A stretch of 64,000 bases of DNA from Methanosarcina thermophila TM-1 (GCF_000969885.1 NZ_CP009501.1:1426001-1490000), one strand, 5' to 3'; positions 28,551 to 38,809 are shown, numbered from the stretch's first letter. Program-made: numbers and translations. Notes: a model not told the origin generated them from the letters alone.

Positions 28551-29774
28551 TTAACTGGCTTTACAGACCTTTGGTGCCTTTGACACTATATAGTGGTATT
28601 TCGTTGTTGAAGTGCTACCTGCTTCATTGGTTACTGTCAACTTTACCGTATACTTTCCTGGTGTTGAATATGTGTGTTTCGGATTCTGGAGTGTTGAGTA
28701 AGCTCCATCCCCAAAATCCCAGTACCATGAAGTAGGCGAACCTGTGCTACGGTCTTTAAAGTACACAGTCAGAGGCGCAGTTCCCATCCTTGGTGAGCCC
28801 CAGCAGTTTATAACTGGTTTTTCCACGGCTGTTCCTGCTACTGTTATGTAATTTGATTTCGTTGCCGTATTACTGCCTGCAGCATTGGTTGCTGTAAGCG
28901 TTACTGTGTAAGTTCCTGCTTTCGAATATGTATGCATTGGATTTTTCTCGGTTGAACTTGTCCCATCTCCAAAATTCCAGTTCCAGGAGGTTGGAGTCCC
29001 TGTACTTTTATCAGTAAAAGCAACTTTCAAAGGTACACTTCCTGAGACTGGAGATGCCGAAAACGAAGCTACGGGTTTTTGTTTAGGCTCTTTCCAGGAA
29101 GGATCATATGGAGTATAGGTAAAACTACTCAATACTATCTCTGCTGCATTCCCACTTGCAGGATAATAACTTCCTGCCAGGGGTAACAGACACATACAGA
29201 TGGTAGAGTTTATTGCTGGGATACCTTCAGGATCTGAATAAGTCCAGTCTAGAATTATGGTTCCATCTTCTGCAGTGGCAGAATAGTACACATAATTAGG
29301 AGTCCATTCAATTGAATATACTATGTTTTTATCATTCAGGTAAGGATTAGATGAGAAAACACCATAAGAAATGTTTTCAGGATGATTATCAACTGATGCA
29401 GGTTGTTTAGAAAACCATACATGTTCATCGTAGCCAGGCCACTGATTTATCTCAATGTCAAGCTCATTTCTATCATCATAATATGTGCATAAACCGAAAG
29501 TTGTATTTCTTTCTAAATTCAAGGTAGGTGAGTTTGAAACCCATGTAAGTTTTCCATATTTGACCGTATTACGGCTTTCAAGCATAGCACCATACCATCT
29601 ATCATTAATTTTTTCTAATCTCATGTGCAAATTGTTTTGGTCATCCACCCATGTGTTTGAACTTGCTGCAGGTACATACCAGGTAATTCCACACCAATTC
29701 AGATTACTATTAACAGGATATGTACTGGCACTTACTGTTAATGGCGTTAACAAACTCAATGTAAGGAAAAACAA
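28551..29774 (-). CDS. GH16-like protein with two PKD domains
   Basis: About 407 residues: hydrophobic signal (LTLSLLTPLTVSAS), a GH16-like concanavalin-A domain with NELDIEINQW (Glu104, Asp106, Glu108), then two PKD domains (PTSWNWNFGDGTSSTEKNP around residue 270, PTSWYWDFGDGAYSTLQNP around 358). The tail is HYIVSKAPKVCKAS. PKD modules in methanogen surface proteins usually mediate spacing or adhesion. Start problem: the only in-frame start is TTG 29774, giving an almost charge-free signal peptide, while the strong purine run GGGGGG lies about 24 nt upstream. Reading back through FSINCTRILLFF suggests a longer natural N-terminus whose start codon has been altered. Confidence 0.75.
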   Translation of the reverse strand: MFFLTLSLLTPLTVSASTYPVNSNLNWCGITWYVPAASSNTWVDDQNNLHMRLEKINDRWYGAMLESRNTVKYGKLTWVSNSPTLNLERNTTFGLCTYYDDRNELDIEINQWPGYDEHVWFSKQPASVDNHPENISYGVFSSNPYLNDKNIVYSIEWTPNYVYYSATAEDGTIILDWTYSDPEGIPAINSTICMCLLPLAGSYYPASGNAAEIVLSSFTYTPYDPSWKEPKQKPVASFSASPVSGSVPLKVAFTDKSTGTPTSWNWNFGDGTSSTEKNPMHTYSKAGTYTVTLTATNAAGSNTATKSNYITVAGTAVEKPVINCWGSPRMGTAPLTVYFKDRSTGSPTSWYWDFGDGAYSTLQNPKHTYSTPGKYTVKLTVTNEAGSTSTTKYHYIVSKAPKVCKAS

Positions 29775-30135
29775 AAGTATCCTAGTACAATTTATACTAA
29801 ACCCCCCTTATGAAATTAAAATATTCTTAACTGTTTAAAATCGACAGTTTTGAATATTTTTTGTACAGAATAAACAGATTACAAAATATTTAATTGTATC
29901 TGTATTATTTTTTTTCAATAGTATGACCAAAAAACTAATACGAAGATATCCTAAAGTGCAGAATTAAGTCTCTAAGCTACGAATTGTAATAATCAATCGA
30001 TTAACTGATTATAGAAAATTAATTATAATTTTTTATCACATAATAAATAAAATTAGCTTTAGAATGAAATTAATTATTGAATTAAAAGTACATGTAGACT
30101 ACTTTGCAGGAGATTGCAGTATGCCTATTTAGACA

Positions 30136-30717
30136 TCAATAATAAAGTTTAATATAAAACTGGTAGTTATAGCGCTCTGTAGAAATCCTTAATTTAATCC
30201 ATAATAATTCTACTACTTTTTCGTTTATATTATAAACTATTAGTTTAACTTTTACCCCTTTTACTTGATTTTTAACCTTTCTTGCTTTTAATGTTTCTCC
30301 AAATTTCCTTTTTACTACATATATTATTGTCTTTACTATATTCCTTCTATTGTATGTGATTATGTCAAACCCTACGTGTTACTGCTTTCTATATTTTCCG
30401 TTTATTCTCATTCTTTTTCTTTCTCTTAAAGGTACTATTGAATCTGCTTTTATCTCATTTCTTATTAGAGTATGAATTTCTTCGGAATCATATCCATTAT
30501 CCATCACATAACATTGAGACTTTCTTGACCTATTTGATTTCTTTATCAAAGTACTTACATGCTTAATCCCATGATATGTTTTTTGGCTAATTTTCCATCC
30601 TATTATTACCTTTTTTATTGTGTCTACTGATATTGAAGCTTTCAGGAAGCTCCGGCGGAGCTTCCCTGTTCTTTTAGAATAAAGCCGAAATTTCAACCTT
30701 GATTTCCGATCTGATTT
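30136..30717 (-). pseudogene. Truncated IS5-like transposase with in-frame stop
   Basis: C-terminal half of a DDE transposase of the IS5/IS4 superfamily. The frame reads SVDTIKKVIIGWKISQKTYH, then SRKSQCYVMDNGYDSEEIHT (the second Asp), and on to NGKYRKQ. A TAA at 30376-30378 follows, and the same frame continues with RRNIVKTIIYVVKRKFGETL (the final Glu region) to TGA at 30136. The N-terminal part including the first catalytic Asp is missing. A 9-bp palindrome GGAAGCTCC/GGAGCTTCC is embedded within the coding part near 30650. No terminal inverted repeats were found. Inactive remnant. Confidence 0.75.
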
Positions 30718-30770
30718 ACTCTCTATACAAGGAAGCTATGGTCTAAAGATTTAAAGAGAAAAACGAAGAG

Positions 30771-30830
30771 GCAGGGGTTTACTTCATCTCCGTCCTAAAG
30801 GACGGGGTATTCGTGACCCTCTACGCTCAC
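30771..30830. mobile_element. IS200/IS605-type end hairpin remnant
   Basis: CCGTCC-TAAA-GGACGG (30790-30805), extended by a wobble and a further pair, preceded by GGGGTTTACTTCAT and followed by GGTATTCGTGACCC. This resembles the subterminal hairpin at the right end of IS200/IS605 elements. No tnpA or tnpB is attached; it abuts the truncated IS5-like transposase, so the site has collected more than one element. Assignment is from pattern recall, not comparison. Confidence 0.45.
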
Positions 30831-31039
30831 GTTGTAAAATAATCATTGAAATAATAATATTAGTAATAAAAAGTTTAGAAAATTATCTTAAGTAGAAATT
30901 TTAAAACCAGTAAAAGAAGTAAAAGTAGAACTGTTAGTATAATAACATAACAAAAAATGCAGGTTTATCTTGACTGAAATTGAAGGTTTTGCAAAGTTAT
31001 AAAAACATTAATATAGTCATGTGTTTTTACATTCACATT

Positions 31040-32029
31040 ATGAATATACATAGAAACCTCATATCCTTAGCAGAGAAAACAATTGCTAATTTTTCGGTTC
31101 CAAAAAGCATAAAAAAAAACTTTACTGAGATTAATAATGATAAAGCTCTGGAACTTAAAGAATGTTTAAGGTATAACCTCTACCGAGATGTGGAAACCAG
31201 TTTTCTCGAATCGGAAGAAGGAAAGAGGGACATGGAGAACCAGCTCATTAAGAGGCTTGATTATGATCGACACTCAGTAATTCCCTGGCTTGATAGTGCA
31301 AAACCCATAAAAAACGCTCGAATTCTCGAAATAGGATGTGGTACGGGTTCTTCTACCGTAGCGTTAGCTGAGCAAGGTGCAAATGTTGTGGGAGTCGATG
31401 TAGACGCCGATTCTTTGGCCGTTGCGAAAAAACGCTGTGAACTACATGGTGTAAACGCACAGTTTATTGAGTGCAATGCAACCGAAATTGCAAGCAAACT
31501 CTCTGGTAGCGATTTTGATTTTATAATATTTTTCGCCAGCTTGGAACATATGACCATACAGGAAAGGCTGATCTCCATAAAAAAAACATGGGAAATGTTA
31601 AAGCCGGGAAATATCTGGGCAGTCATAGATACGCCAAATAGGTTATGGTATTATGACTCTCACACATCGCTTCTGCCGTTTTATTATTGGCTGCCAGACG
31701 ACATAGCATACGATTATGCCTCCTTTAGCAAGAGATATGAGTTCAATGAGCTTCCAGATAGTGTTCCAAAAGATTTGGTCAAATTATCCCGATGGGGGAG
31801 AGGAGTCAGTTACCACGAGCTCGAGCTTACTATGGGGCCAATCGAAAGCTTGGACATTATAAGTAATCTCAGCGATTTTGGGATTTATGGTAAATGCCAA
31901 TATATTTATGAGTTGTTAGCCTCGAAAGGATTGAATCGCAAGTATGAAAAAATATTGAAAAAAATAATGCCAAATATAAACCCAGCTTTTACTAAACCAT
32001 ACCTTAATCTTATGATTCGTAAGAATTAA
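31040..32029 (+). CDS. Class I SAM-dependent methyltransferase
   Basis: About 329 residues. The SAM-binding motif I is ARILEIGCGTGSSTVALAEQ, motif II VVGVDVDADSL, and post-motif FDFIIFFASLEHM resembles the Methyltransf_11/23 group with a His after Glu. LKPGNIWAVIDTPNRLWYYD follows. The C-terminal third is specific and may bind the acceptor. Upstream starts (TTG 30980, ATG 31019) lack ribosome sites, as does ATG 31040, which begins MNIHRNLISLAEKT; a leaderless message is possible. It sits between IS debris and the second glycan module, so a sugar O-methyltransferase is a reasonable guess only. Confidence 0.82.
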   Translation: MNIHRNLISLAEKTIANFSVPKSIKKNFTEINNDKALELKECLRYNLYRDVETSFLESEEGKRDMENQLIKRLDYDRHSVIPWLDSAKPIKNARILEIGCGTGSSTVALAEQGANVVGVDVDADSLAVAKKRCELHGVNAQFIECNATEIASKLSGSDFDFIIFFASLEHMTIQERLISIKKTWEMLKPGNIWAVIDTPNRLWYYDSHTSLLPFYYWLPDDIAYDYASFSKRYEFNELPDSVPKDLVKLSRWGRGVSYHELELTMGPIESLDIISNLSDFGIYGKCQYIYELLASKGLNRKYEKILKKIMPNINPAFTKPYLNLMIRKN

Positions 32030-32242
32030 TAATGTATTAAACTGTATTTGCTCTAGTACTTTTTATAATCCACTTGTTTATACCAATTACTTTAAACTAC
32101 AAGCTAAAAAAGTTCCTTTATCATGATCGGTATTCAAGAGAGGAATACGGATGCGCCACAAAGAGTCCAGGAAGGGCTAAAATAAGAGTTACAAGCACCA
32201 GCAATACTTAATTTCAATTATTGATCCTAGTAAACCGAAGAC

Positions 32243-32470
32243 TTAATTCCAAAATCTAATGATAAAAGTAAGTGTAATGCCACTTACGAAAATTATAACT
32301 ATAGAATAATATTGTAATTCTATAATTAAATAAATAATACGGCAAAAATATGTAGCTATAAAATTTACTCTTACTAACTTTTTCTGAGCCTTCAATAGCT
32401 TACCAAATTTTCTGTAAAATATGATTGACTCTATATTCCAAAGAATCACTGGAAGGAATAAGGACAACAA
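32243..32470 (-). pseudogene. Startless membrane-segment frame, probable gene remnant
   Basis: A 75-codon frame beginning only at TTG, with a basic middle (FYRKFGKLLKAQKKLVRVNF) and two hydrophobic segments (CRIIYLIIELQYYSIVIIFV, SGITLTFII). It resembles the C-terminal membrane part of some GT2 enzymes, but no catalytic part precedes it. I take it as the tail of a deleted membrane protein. The rest of the 700-bp gap at 32030-32727 shows no other gene. Confidence 0.3.
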
Positions 32471-32727
32471 ATGCTATGGAGAGAACTAACAAGGAGATAA
32501 AAAGAAGAAGAAGCAAAGTAGTGAATGGGAGTATTCTCTAATCAAGAGTTAGTATCGAGACTTGTGGTCCAATACTGTAATATTAGTGAAGAGAGGATTA
32601 CAAGATATAAGTGTATAATAGAATAAATCAAAAAAGAGTAAAAGGATAGAGCGAATTTTACAGTAAATTAGGCACACTATCAATAAAATTATAAATTACA
32701 TAAGTTCATCATCCAAAGGTAAAAATT

Positions 32728-33801
32728 TTACTTATTTTTTTTCAATTCATTGTAAACTTGAATATATTGAGCAGAAACTGAATCCCATGTAAAAAATTTT
32801 GCAAATTTCTTTTGCATTGATACAATGTGATCCACTTCTTCGGCAGAATAGTGACTCCGAATAATATTCGCAATTTCGTCAACAGTGGGTTCAAAAGATT
32901 TCAGCTCAAAATTCATATTATTTACAAAGTCATTTATCCCTGCCTTATTAGAATAGAATACAATACCGTTTAGTGTAGCAAAAGCCTCTAAAATAGCAAG
33001 GGAAAAAGGTTCGTATCTAGAAGGATATATTGCCAGATCAACACTTGATAGATACATCTTCAGTTCATCGTTTGTAATTTTACCTAAAAACTTTACGTTA
33101 TCACTAATTCCTTCTTCTGCAGCAATAGACTTCAAATAATCTAATTGATCACCAATGCCTGAAATATATAAAATCACATCTGATCTCTTGCTCTTTGCAA
33201 GACCTTTAATAAGAAGATCAACCCCTTTTTCATAAGAAAGTCTGCCATGATAGAAAATTGAAGGACAACCTTCCAAGTGAATTTTTGATTTGCTTTCAGA
33301 AAACCAGAAATCATTTATCGCGTTTGGTATAACATAAACATTTGATACATTATATTTCCTCTCAACAAGAGATTTCATATTGTATGAGTTTACAATTACT
33401 TTTTCTGCATTTTTCAGGAATCGGGAAACAAAAAGATAGCTTGGAATATATTTAAGGAAGTTGACCCAGCTTTTATTTTTAAGCTGATTCATGGTTTCAA
33501 TTCGAATATCACCATGATAATTTAAAATAATAGGTATTCTTTTTAATACAGCTATTAGATGCAATAAAAATCGTTTTGTTGGAGCAAAAAAAGGACTTGT
33601 AGTCATATGAACCCCAACAAATTCGTTAGAACCAAAAAATAAATCTTTTAAGCTGTATGAATCCATAGGATACAGATCACTGCAAGGATAAGGACTGATA
33701 CATAAATTTAAATCTTTTTTAATTTTAATGGCTAAGTACAACTCACGTGCTAAATTTGCAGGTGCATTGTCTTCTTTGGGATAAAAATATATTAAATTCA
33801 T
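32728..33801 (-). CDS. Family 4 glycosyltransferase (GT-B)
   Basis: A GT4 enzyme of about 357 residues. The N-terminal domain starts MNLIYFYPKEDNAPANLARE and includes GVHMTTSPFFAPTKRFLLHL and ILNYHGDIR. The C-terminal domain has FYHGRLSYEKGVDLLIKGLA, ISGIGDQLDYLK, VKFLGKITNDELKMYLSS and the donor site AIYPSRYEPFSLAILEAFAT. An ATG 24 nt further upstream (33825) is in frame, but the protein core starts at 33801. Last gene of the second minus-strand glycan module. It shares no special similarity with the two GT4 enzymes of the first module beyond the family motifs. Confidence 0.88.
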   Translation of the reverse strand: MNLIYFYPKEDNAPANLARELYLAIKIKKDLNLCISPYPCSDLYPMDSYSLKDLFFGSNEFVGVHMTTSPFFAPTKRFLLHLIAVLKRIPIILNYHGDIRIETMNQLKNKSWVNFLKYIPSYLFVSRFLKNAEKVIVNSYNMKSLVERKYNVSNVYVIPNAINDFWFSESKSKIHLEGCPSIFYHGRLSYEKGVDLLIKGLAKSKRSDVILYISGIGDQLDYLKSIAAEEGISDNVKFLGKITNDELKMYLSSVDLAIYPSRYEPFSLAILEAFATLNGIVFYSNKAGINDFVNNMNFELKSFEPTVDEIANIIRSHYSAEEVDHIVSMQKKFAKFFTWDSVSAQYIQVYNELKKNK

Positions 33802-34098
33802 ACCTTCACTTCTTTTATTATACATTCGTAGTCAAATAATTTATTTTAAATATAGTATGAATAAATAAGGCAGCATTTTTTCAGTGAATACTTGGTGATT
33901 TCTTGATCAATTTATCCGGTCATCAATTTCTTTAAATTAGCTAGATATAGCTGTATAAGTATGAAAATTAAAACTTTTGTTAATAGAATTTAACTGGAAG
34001 CATCAATCCTATCGATTGGCTAATATAAATATAATTTTTTAATTTTCATAATGGAATACATATTTTTCAGAGTTTCATAAACTATTTTAGAAACAAGG

Positions 34099-35406
34099 CT
34101 AAATTTTATCATATTTGAAATATTTTCCTTTACTTAATAAGAAATATACTCCTATAACCAGTGCAATAGAAGTTGATATTGTGGCTCCGATTAATCCTAG
34201 ATAAGGTATAAAAAACATAGCCAAAATTACATTGATAATAGCTATAAGTATTGAAGTTTTATTAACTAATTTAACACCATCCAATCCTTCTGAAGAGAAA
34301 GTCCAGTTATAAGTTCCATAGTAAACAATTAAAATACTGAGAATTGCAAATGAAAACAATAATGGGATTTTTATTGTATATTTACTACCATAAATATTTA
34401 AAATAATAAATTCGACAATAATTATAAAAATAGTTCCGAATATAATTAAATAAGGTGCAATTCTATTGATTCTTTTTAGAATAACAGTCTTATCTTTACA
34501 TTTTGATGCAACCGGGAAGAATACTCCATTGAAAATATTAAAAATTAACGACGCAATATTTACTGAGGCGAAACTGTAAGCATTATAGAGCCCTAAATTT
34601 TCAGTACTCATATACATGTTTATTAGTATTTGATTTATATTAGGGTATAATACGAAAGTCATGCTTCCTATTATTGAGTATATTGCAAAATTTGTCAACG
34701 TATGCGCCCATTTTCTATCAAACTCATATGTAAGGTATTTACGAATATAAATTAGTATTAAACAAGATGTTATTAGATATGAAAAAAGCATTGAAAATAT
34801 AGCTAATTTATATGAAAGGGGCTTTATATAAGCAATGCTTAAAAAAGTAAATAATAATATAGTGCTATATATTGGAGTAATCATTGCAAATGCTTTCATT
34901 TTATGTAATCCATTAACTGTGGCTGTTAGGAGCATATAAACTGCATATAATACAGAAAAAAGAATACATAAATCAAATATTTCATTAGATACAGAGAAGT
35001 ATTCTAATATTTTTTGTGGAATAAATAAATATATAATTACTGATATTGTTGTAAAAATAAGCACTAAAATATAGGTCGTTGAGATTACATTTTTCTGTCT
35101 GTCATATTTTTCTTCTTCAGCATTATATTTTACCATTGCATTATGATACCCCATAAGCATAGGAACATACAAAAACATTGAAATTGATTGGACTAGACTG
35201 AATTTTCCGTACTCTAGAGGTCCAAGTAGCCTGCCGACGAGCACATTGAAAGTAAATAAAAAGGCAGTTCCAATGAATGTTCCAAATCCCACATATGATA
35301 AATTTTTGAAGAAATGAGTAACTCCTTCACTCATTTTTTCATGGAATACTTTACCATAAATAAAACTCACAACGAGCCAGAAATAATTAAAAACAGATAA
35401 GCCCAC
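34099..35406 (-). CDS. Wzx-type oligosaccharide flippase
   Basis: A 435-residue polytopic protein of the polysaccharide-biosynthesis/MOP exporter family. The hallmark opening is VGFGTFIGTAFLFTFNVLVG then RLLGPLEYGKFSLVQSI, followed by about 12 helices. MSTENLGLYNAYSFASVNIA corresponds to the mid-protein family signature. It should translocate the lipid-linked product of the second glycan module. It differs clearly from the 502-residue flippase at 5633-7141, so the two modules probably export different glycans. Confidence 0.87.
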   Translation of the reverse strand: MGLSVFNYFWLVVSFIYGKVFHEKMSEGVTHFFKNLSYVGFGTFIGTAFLFTFNVLVGRLLGPLEYGKFSLVQSISMFLYVPMLMGYHNAMVKYNAEEEKYDRQKNVISTTYILVLIFTTISVIIYLFIPQKILEYFSVSNEIFDLCILFSVLYAVYMLLTATVNGLHKMKAFAMITPIYSTILLFTFLSIAYIKPLSYKLAIFSMLFSYLITSCLILIYIRKYLTYEFDRKWAHTLTNFAIYSIIGSMTFVLYPNINQILINMYMSTENLGLYNAYSFASVNIASLIFNIFNGVFFPVASKCKDKTVILKRINRIAPYLIIFGTIFIIIVEFIILNIYGSKYTIKIPLLFSFAILSILIVYYGTYNWTFSSEGLDGVKLVNKTSILIAIINVILAMFFIPYLGLIGATISTSIALVIGVYFLLSKGKYFKYDKI

Positions 35407-35895
35407 TTAAAGCACCTTTTACCTTACTTATTTAACCCTATCTTTTTCCTTTCAACGTAACTGCTTTATGCATATTATAGCTGTATTCTTCTATCGCATT
35501 CCAAACATCAGGAAAATCTTATCCTTTATGCATAAATCTATCTGAGATTAATATTGAAAACATAACAAAACTCAGATAGATTCTAAATTTCAAATAAATC
35601 TCAATTTGGGACAATCAATTGATTTCCGAATTAGCCAAATAATCTCAAGAGTTTATCATTATGGAAATAAATGATTTTGAGATGAGCTCCATATTTCTAA
35701 TTATTTTCAGGCTGCTTTTCTGTCGATTGTAATTAAAATTCTATTTTTATCCACTTTATTAAGAATCTCACAAACGACATAATTTTCAGCTTTATCATTA
35801 CTCAAATGATAATAAATTGAAATATAATACTTTTTGGAATAATTCTTAGGTAAACTTTCAAAAGTTATTTAAATAACTTATTAAAACTTTACAAC
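35407..35895. other. Gap containing a short coding-like fragment
   Basis: 490 bp between the flippase and the GT-C-like gene. On the minus strand, 35438-35515 reads DFPDVWNAIEEYSYNMHKAV then TLKGKR and TAG, preceded directly by TAA; it looks like the last 26 codons of a deleted gene. I cannot assign a family. The remainder is AT-rich with no other signal. Confidence 0.3.
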
Positions 35896-37530
35896 TCATC
35901 CAAAACTTGATGTCATCTCATTACTAACATCATGACTGACTTCAGTTTGGTAATTCATAGAATACCACCCGTTAACATACACAGTAGATCTCCTCACGTT
36001 ATCCTCCTCTTCATCTCTACCTTCCATCATTTGATAGAAATATTCTGCTTTAGTGTATGATGAAACTGCATTTAGATTATCATCAGGTGCATGATCCCTG
36101 AAAAAATTAGATCCGACTTCCTGAGACGTAGGATAATTGATATAGGAATCTCTGCCGTACGAATAAAATGGATATGTTGCAAAGGCGATCAATAGAAAAA
36201 CAATAAAGAAACCTTTAATAGTTCTACGTAAAGGCTTGGATGGAATATTTAAAGAGTTGAATGATGAAGCTATAAATATTGAAACAAACAGTAGTGAATA
36301 ATTTAATGTTCGACTAATAATATTCTGAGTATCTGATCCCCCTAAAATCAAATTACCTAAAGTAATGGTTGAGAAAATCACACCTAGTAGCAGCATAAAA
36401 TATTTCATAATAAGTTTGGGCTCTTTTAACATATTTATATTGTTAGTAGTGAAGGCATAAAAACCTATAAAGTAAAGATCGCATACGATTATAACTGCCA
36501 AAACCAGTGCATACAGCTCATATTTAAACATAGTAAGATTTTGTATCCATACATAATCCGCTGCTAGATTTCCAGTACCAACTGTATACGTGGAGGCATG
36601 ACTCCAATTTCTGCTTTCCAAAGACAGCATACGATGAAGAGTTTCAATTATTCCGGCACCCATAACGCAGGATGGTGAGAATATCCATGTGATCCAAGAG
36701 AGAAATACGAAACAAATTTTTTTCCAAGTTATATCCAGTATGTTTAACTTGGTTATACGAATATAAGAATAAAAAAACGCAAGAATCACTAGCAATACAA
36801 TCGGATGTATTGCATGGGTTGATACAAGTACAATCGCAACTATGTAAAATAGAATTTTTGTGTTCCATTTATCTGAGACACATGAGAATAAGCAAATTAA
36901 TGTTAATATTATAGCTAAAGAATTGGGAGTAAGTGATATTTCGATAATTTGTGTTGGAATTGCAACCACAGTTGAAATAAAGGCAACTCTTGAATCAAAA
37001 AGATGTTCTGTTAATAAATACCAGAAGACAAACATGGATATTAAAACTAAAGGTGTGAAAATAAACCGAGAAAACGCAAATAAATCTATACCTGCCAGTA
37101 AATGAACTATATGAAACAACATGTAAGAGCCAGGGAAACTTTCAGGATAGGACAAATCAATCGAGTCAGATAATACTTCTGGGAGCAAAACAGACGCGTG
37201 TACTACGTTAATAGTGTCTGGGAAACGATATAAAGTAGACAAAAAATATGGCGTTGCATCTATGACTAATACTAAATAAGCGATAAAAATAAGATGGAAT
37301 ATTTTTCCCTTTAGATCGTACTTCACTATTATAAGGAAAAGTAATACGTACATTATAATTATAATATGTATCCAGGGCCAAACGCCGTTAACAAGCCAGA
37401 TAGGGTCTGAATGCCTGATCTCTTGTATGTAGTCCCAGTTAATGTGCATAAAAAATATCCATAGGACAGATAGAAAAGTGGAAAAAGCAAGAATAGTCGA
37501 GCGCAATAAATTCTTGTTCAAAATGCCCAC
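35896..37530 (-). CDS. Polytopic membrane protein, GT-C-like
   Basis: A 544-residue protein with about 12-13 hydrophobic helices and a short soluble C-terminal tail. The first large loop has DTINVVHASVLLPEVL and a segment SYPESFPGSYMLFHIVHLLA, similar in position and style to the loop of the 642-residue protein at 8895-10823. This suggests a GT-C-type transferase using a lipid-phosphate sugar, possibly the one made by the Dpm-like enzyme two genes upstream. The tail (AEYFYQMMEGRDEEEDNVRR) is acidic. Function is inferred from topology and context; an oligosaccharide polymerase is an alternative. Confidence 0.55.
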   Translation of the reverse strand: MGILNKNLLRSTILAFSTFLSVLWIFFMHINWDYIQEIRHSDPIWLVNGVWPWIHIIIIMYVLLFLIIVKYDLKGKIFHLIFIAYLVLVIDATPYFLSTLYRFPDTINVVHASVLLPEVLSDSIDLSYPESFPGSYMLFHIVHLLAGIDLFAFSRFIFTPLVLISMFVFWYLLTEHLFDSRVAFISTVVAIPTQIIEISLTPNSLAIILTLICLFSCVSDKWNTKILFYIVAIVLVSTHAIHPIVLLVILAFFYSYIRITKLNILDITWKKICFVFLSWITWIFSPSCVMGAGIIETLHRMLSLESRNWSHASTYTVGTGNLAADYVWIQNLTMFKYELYALVLAVIIVCDLYFIGFYAFTTNNINMLKEPKLIMKYFMLLLGVIFSTITLGNLILGGSDTQNIISRTLNYSLLFVSIFIASSFNSLNIPSKPLRRTIKGFFIVFLLIAFATYPFYSYGRDSYINYPTSQEVGSNFFRDHAPDDNLNAVSSYTKAEYFYQMMEGRDEEEDNVRRSTVYVNGWYSMNYQTEVSHDVSNEMTSSFG

Positions 37531-37707
37531 CGCAACATATTAAATTTTTTCAAAACTAAAGTGTTTATCTATAATTTAAATAAAATTATGTGTGAGATGC
37601 TTGAATTGAAAAAATATTAGCATTAGGCTGTTAAATTTTCTAGAGCATAGTTTTAACTAATGGAGTTATTATATTTAATTTTATACATTTGGTACGTAAA
37701 TTATAAG

Positions 37708-38733
37708 TTAATCAGTTTTCTCTTTGCCAAAATAATTATGCGAACTTTCATTAAAATGTAAAATAACTCTTGAAAATGAGTTAATCAATTGAATTAATTC
37801 CCCGCTGGCAAAGCCTCCAAATACAACCATACAAAAAGTAAGGAGTGCAACAATATTTGCAATGTTAGTACAGACGCTTCTTAGACGAATAATATTTTTC
37901 AATCTTTCAGGGAAAGAAAATTTTATCAGATAACTTAAAAAATTTGTCTCCGTCGACTGTAATTGATTATCTACTAATTTTTTCTGACTACCTATATTTG
38001 ATATCGCACGACCGTATCCAAAACATCGCTTCACTAAAAACGAAAAAGATTTACGGAATTCAAATATTTTGTGGTAGACAACCGCGTCTGGAGTATATAT
38101 TATCTTTGAATTATTTAACGTATTCAAAATTCTAATACCAAATTCAGTCTCTTCCCCAGTTCTCATGTTGTTATTTATCAGACCGTATTTATCATCAAAA
38201 AGACCAACTTTACTAAATACCATACTTCTAAACGACATATTAGAGCCGAAATTACTCCTCACACAATGGATCGTGTCTTTTTGACTTTTATACGAACAAC
38301 CCATTGTCCAGTAAAACTCCTCTGGAATCCATTTAGCTTCACCCGATATCCATAATGGTTTCATAGGGCCTCCCACGCTAACAACCTCTGGATCTTTATA
38401 AAAAACTGCTAAATTAGAAATCCAGTCTTTATCTGCGATAGCATCATCATCAATAAATGCGATAATACTCCCAGAGGAGAGTTCAACTCCTTTATTTCGA
38501 GCATTCGATAAACCAGGCAAATTTGAAAAACCTATTATCAAATTATCTAATGATCTCAGATACTCGGATTCATTAAAGGCTTTAAATAAATCTAGATTTC
38601 TATCGACCACTAGAACAATCTCAATATTTTTATAAGATTGCTTGACTAACGACTCTATCGTCTCGATAGTGTCCCAATATCTCTCATGAGAATATGAGCA
38701 AACAACAACAGACACTTTGGGAATATTATCCAT
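37708..38733 (-). CDS. Family 2 glycosyltransferase
   Basis: A 341-residue GT-A enzyme. Motifs: VSVVVCSYSHERYWDTIETI, KNIEIVLVVDRN, SSGSIIAFIDDDAIADKDWI (D-D-D metal site), then a long acceptor region with RTGEETEFGIRIL (E-D/E-T region) and VVYHKIFEFRKSFSF. Two hydrophobic stretches near the C-terminus (around residues 285-310) may anchor it. It resembles the GT2 group with DDD and GEE-type motifs that includes many mycobacterial and archaeal membrane glycosyltransferases. Placed between the Dpm-like gene and the GT-C-like gene. Confidence 0.87.
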   Translation of the reverse strand: MDNIPKVSVVVCSYSHERYWDTIETIESLVKQSYKNIEIVLVVDRNLDLFKAFNESEYLRSLDNLIIGFSNLPGLSNARNKGVELSSGSIIAFIDDDAIADKDWISNLAVFYKDPEVVSVGGPMKPLWISGEAKWIPEEFYWTMGCSYKSQKDTIHCVRSNFGSNMSFRSMVFSKVGLFDDKYGLINNNMRTGEETEFGIRILNTLNNSKIIYTPDAVVYHKIFEFRKSFSFLVKRCFGYGRAISNIGSQKKLVDNQLQSTETNFLSYLIKFSFPERLKNIIRLRSVCTNIANIVALLTFCMVVFGGFASGELIQLINSFSRVILHFNESSHNYFGKEKTD

Positions 38734-38809
38734 CTTATTAACTCCTCTGAAACCATTAGCCTCTTCTGCTCGAAAAATAAAACATTATGCTGCAGCCAAT
38801 TATTAAGCT

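Noticed and set aside
30640..30670. GGAAGCTCC/GGAGCTTCC palindrome as a terminator
   Set aside because: It lies inside the transposase reading frame (GKLRRSFLK) and has no T-run; coding coincidence is enough.
36860..37105. 81-codon plus-strand frame
   Set aside because: Antisense to the GT-C-like membrane protein gene; no ribosome site.
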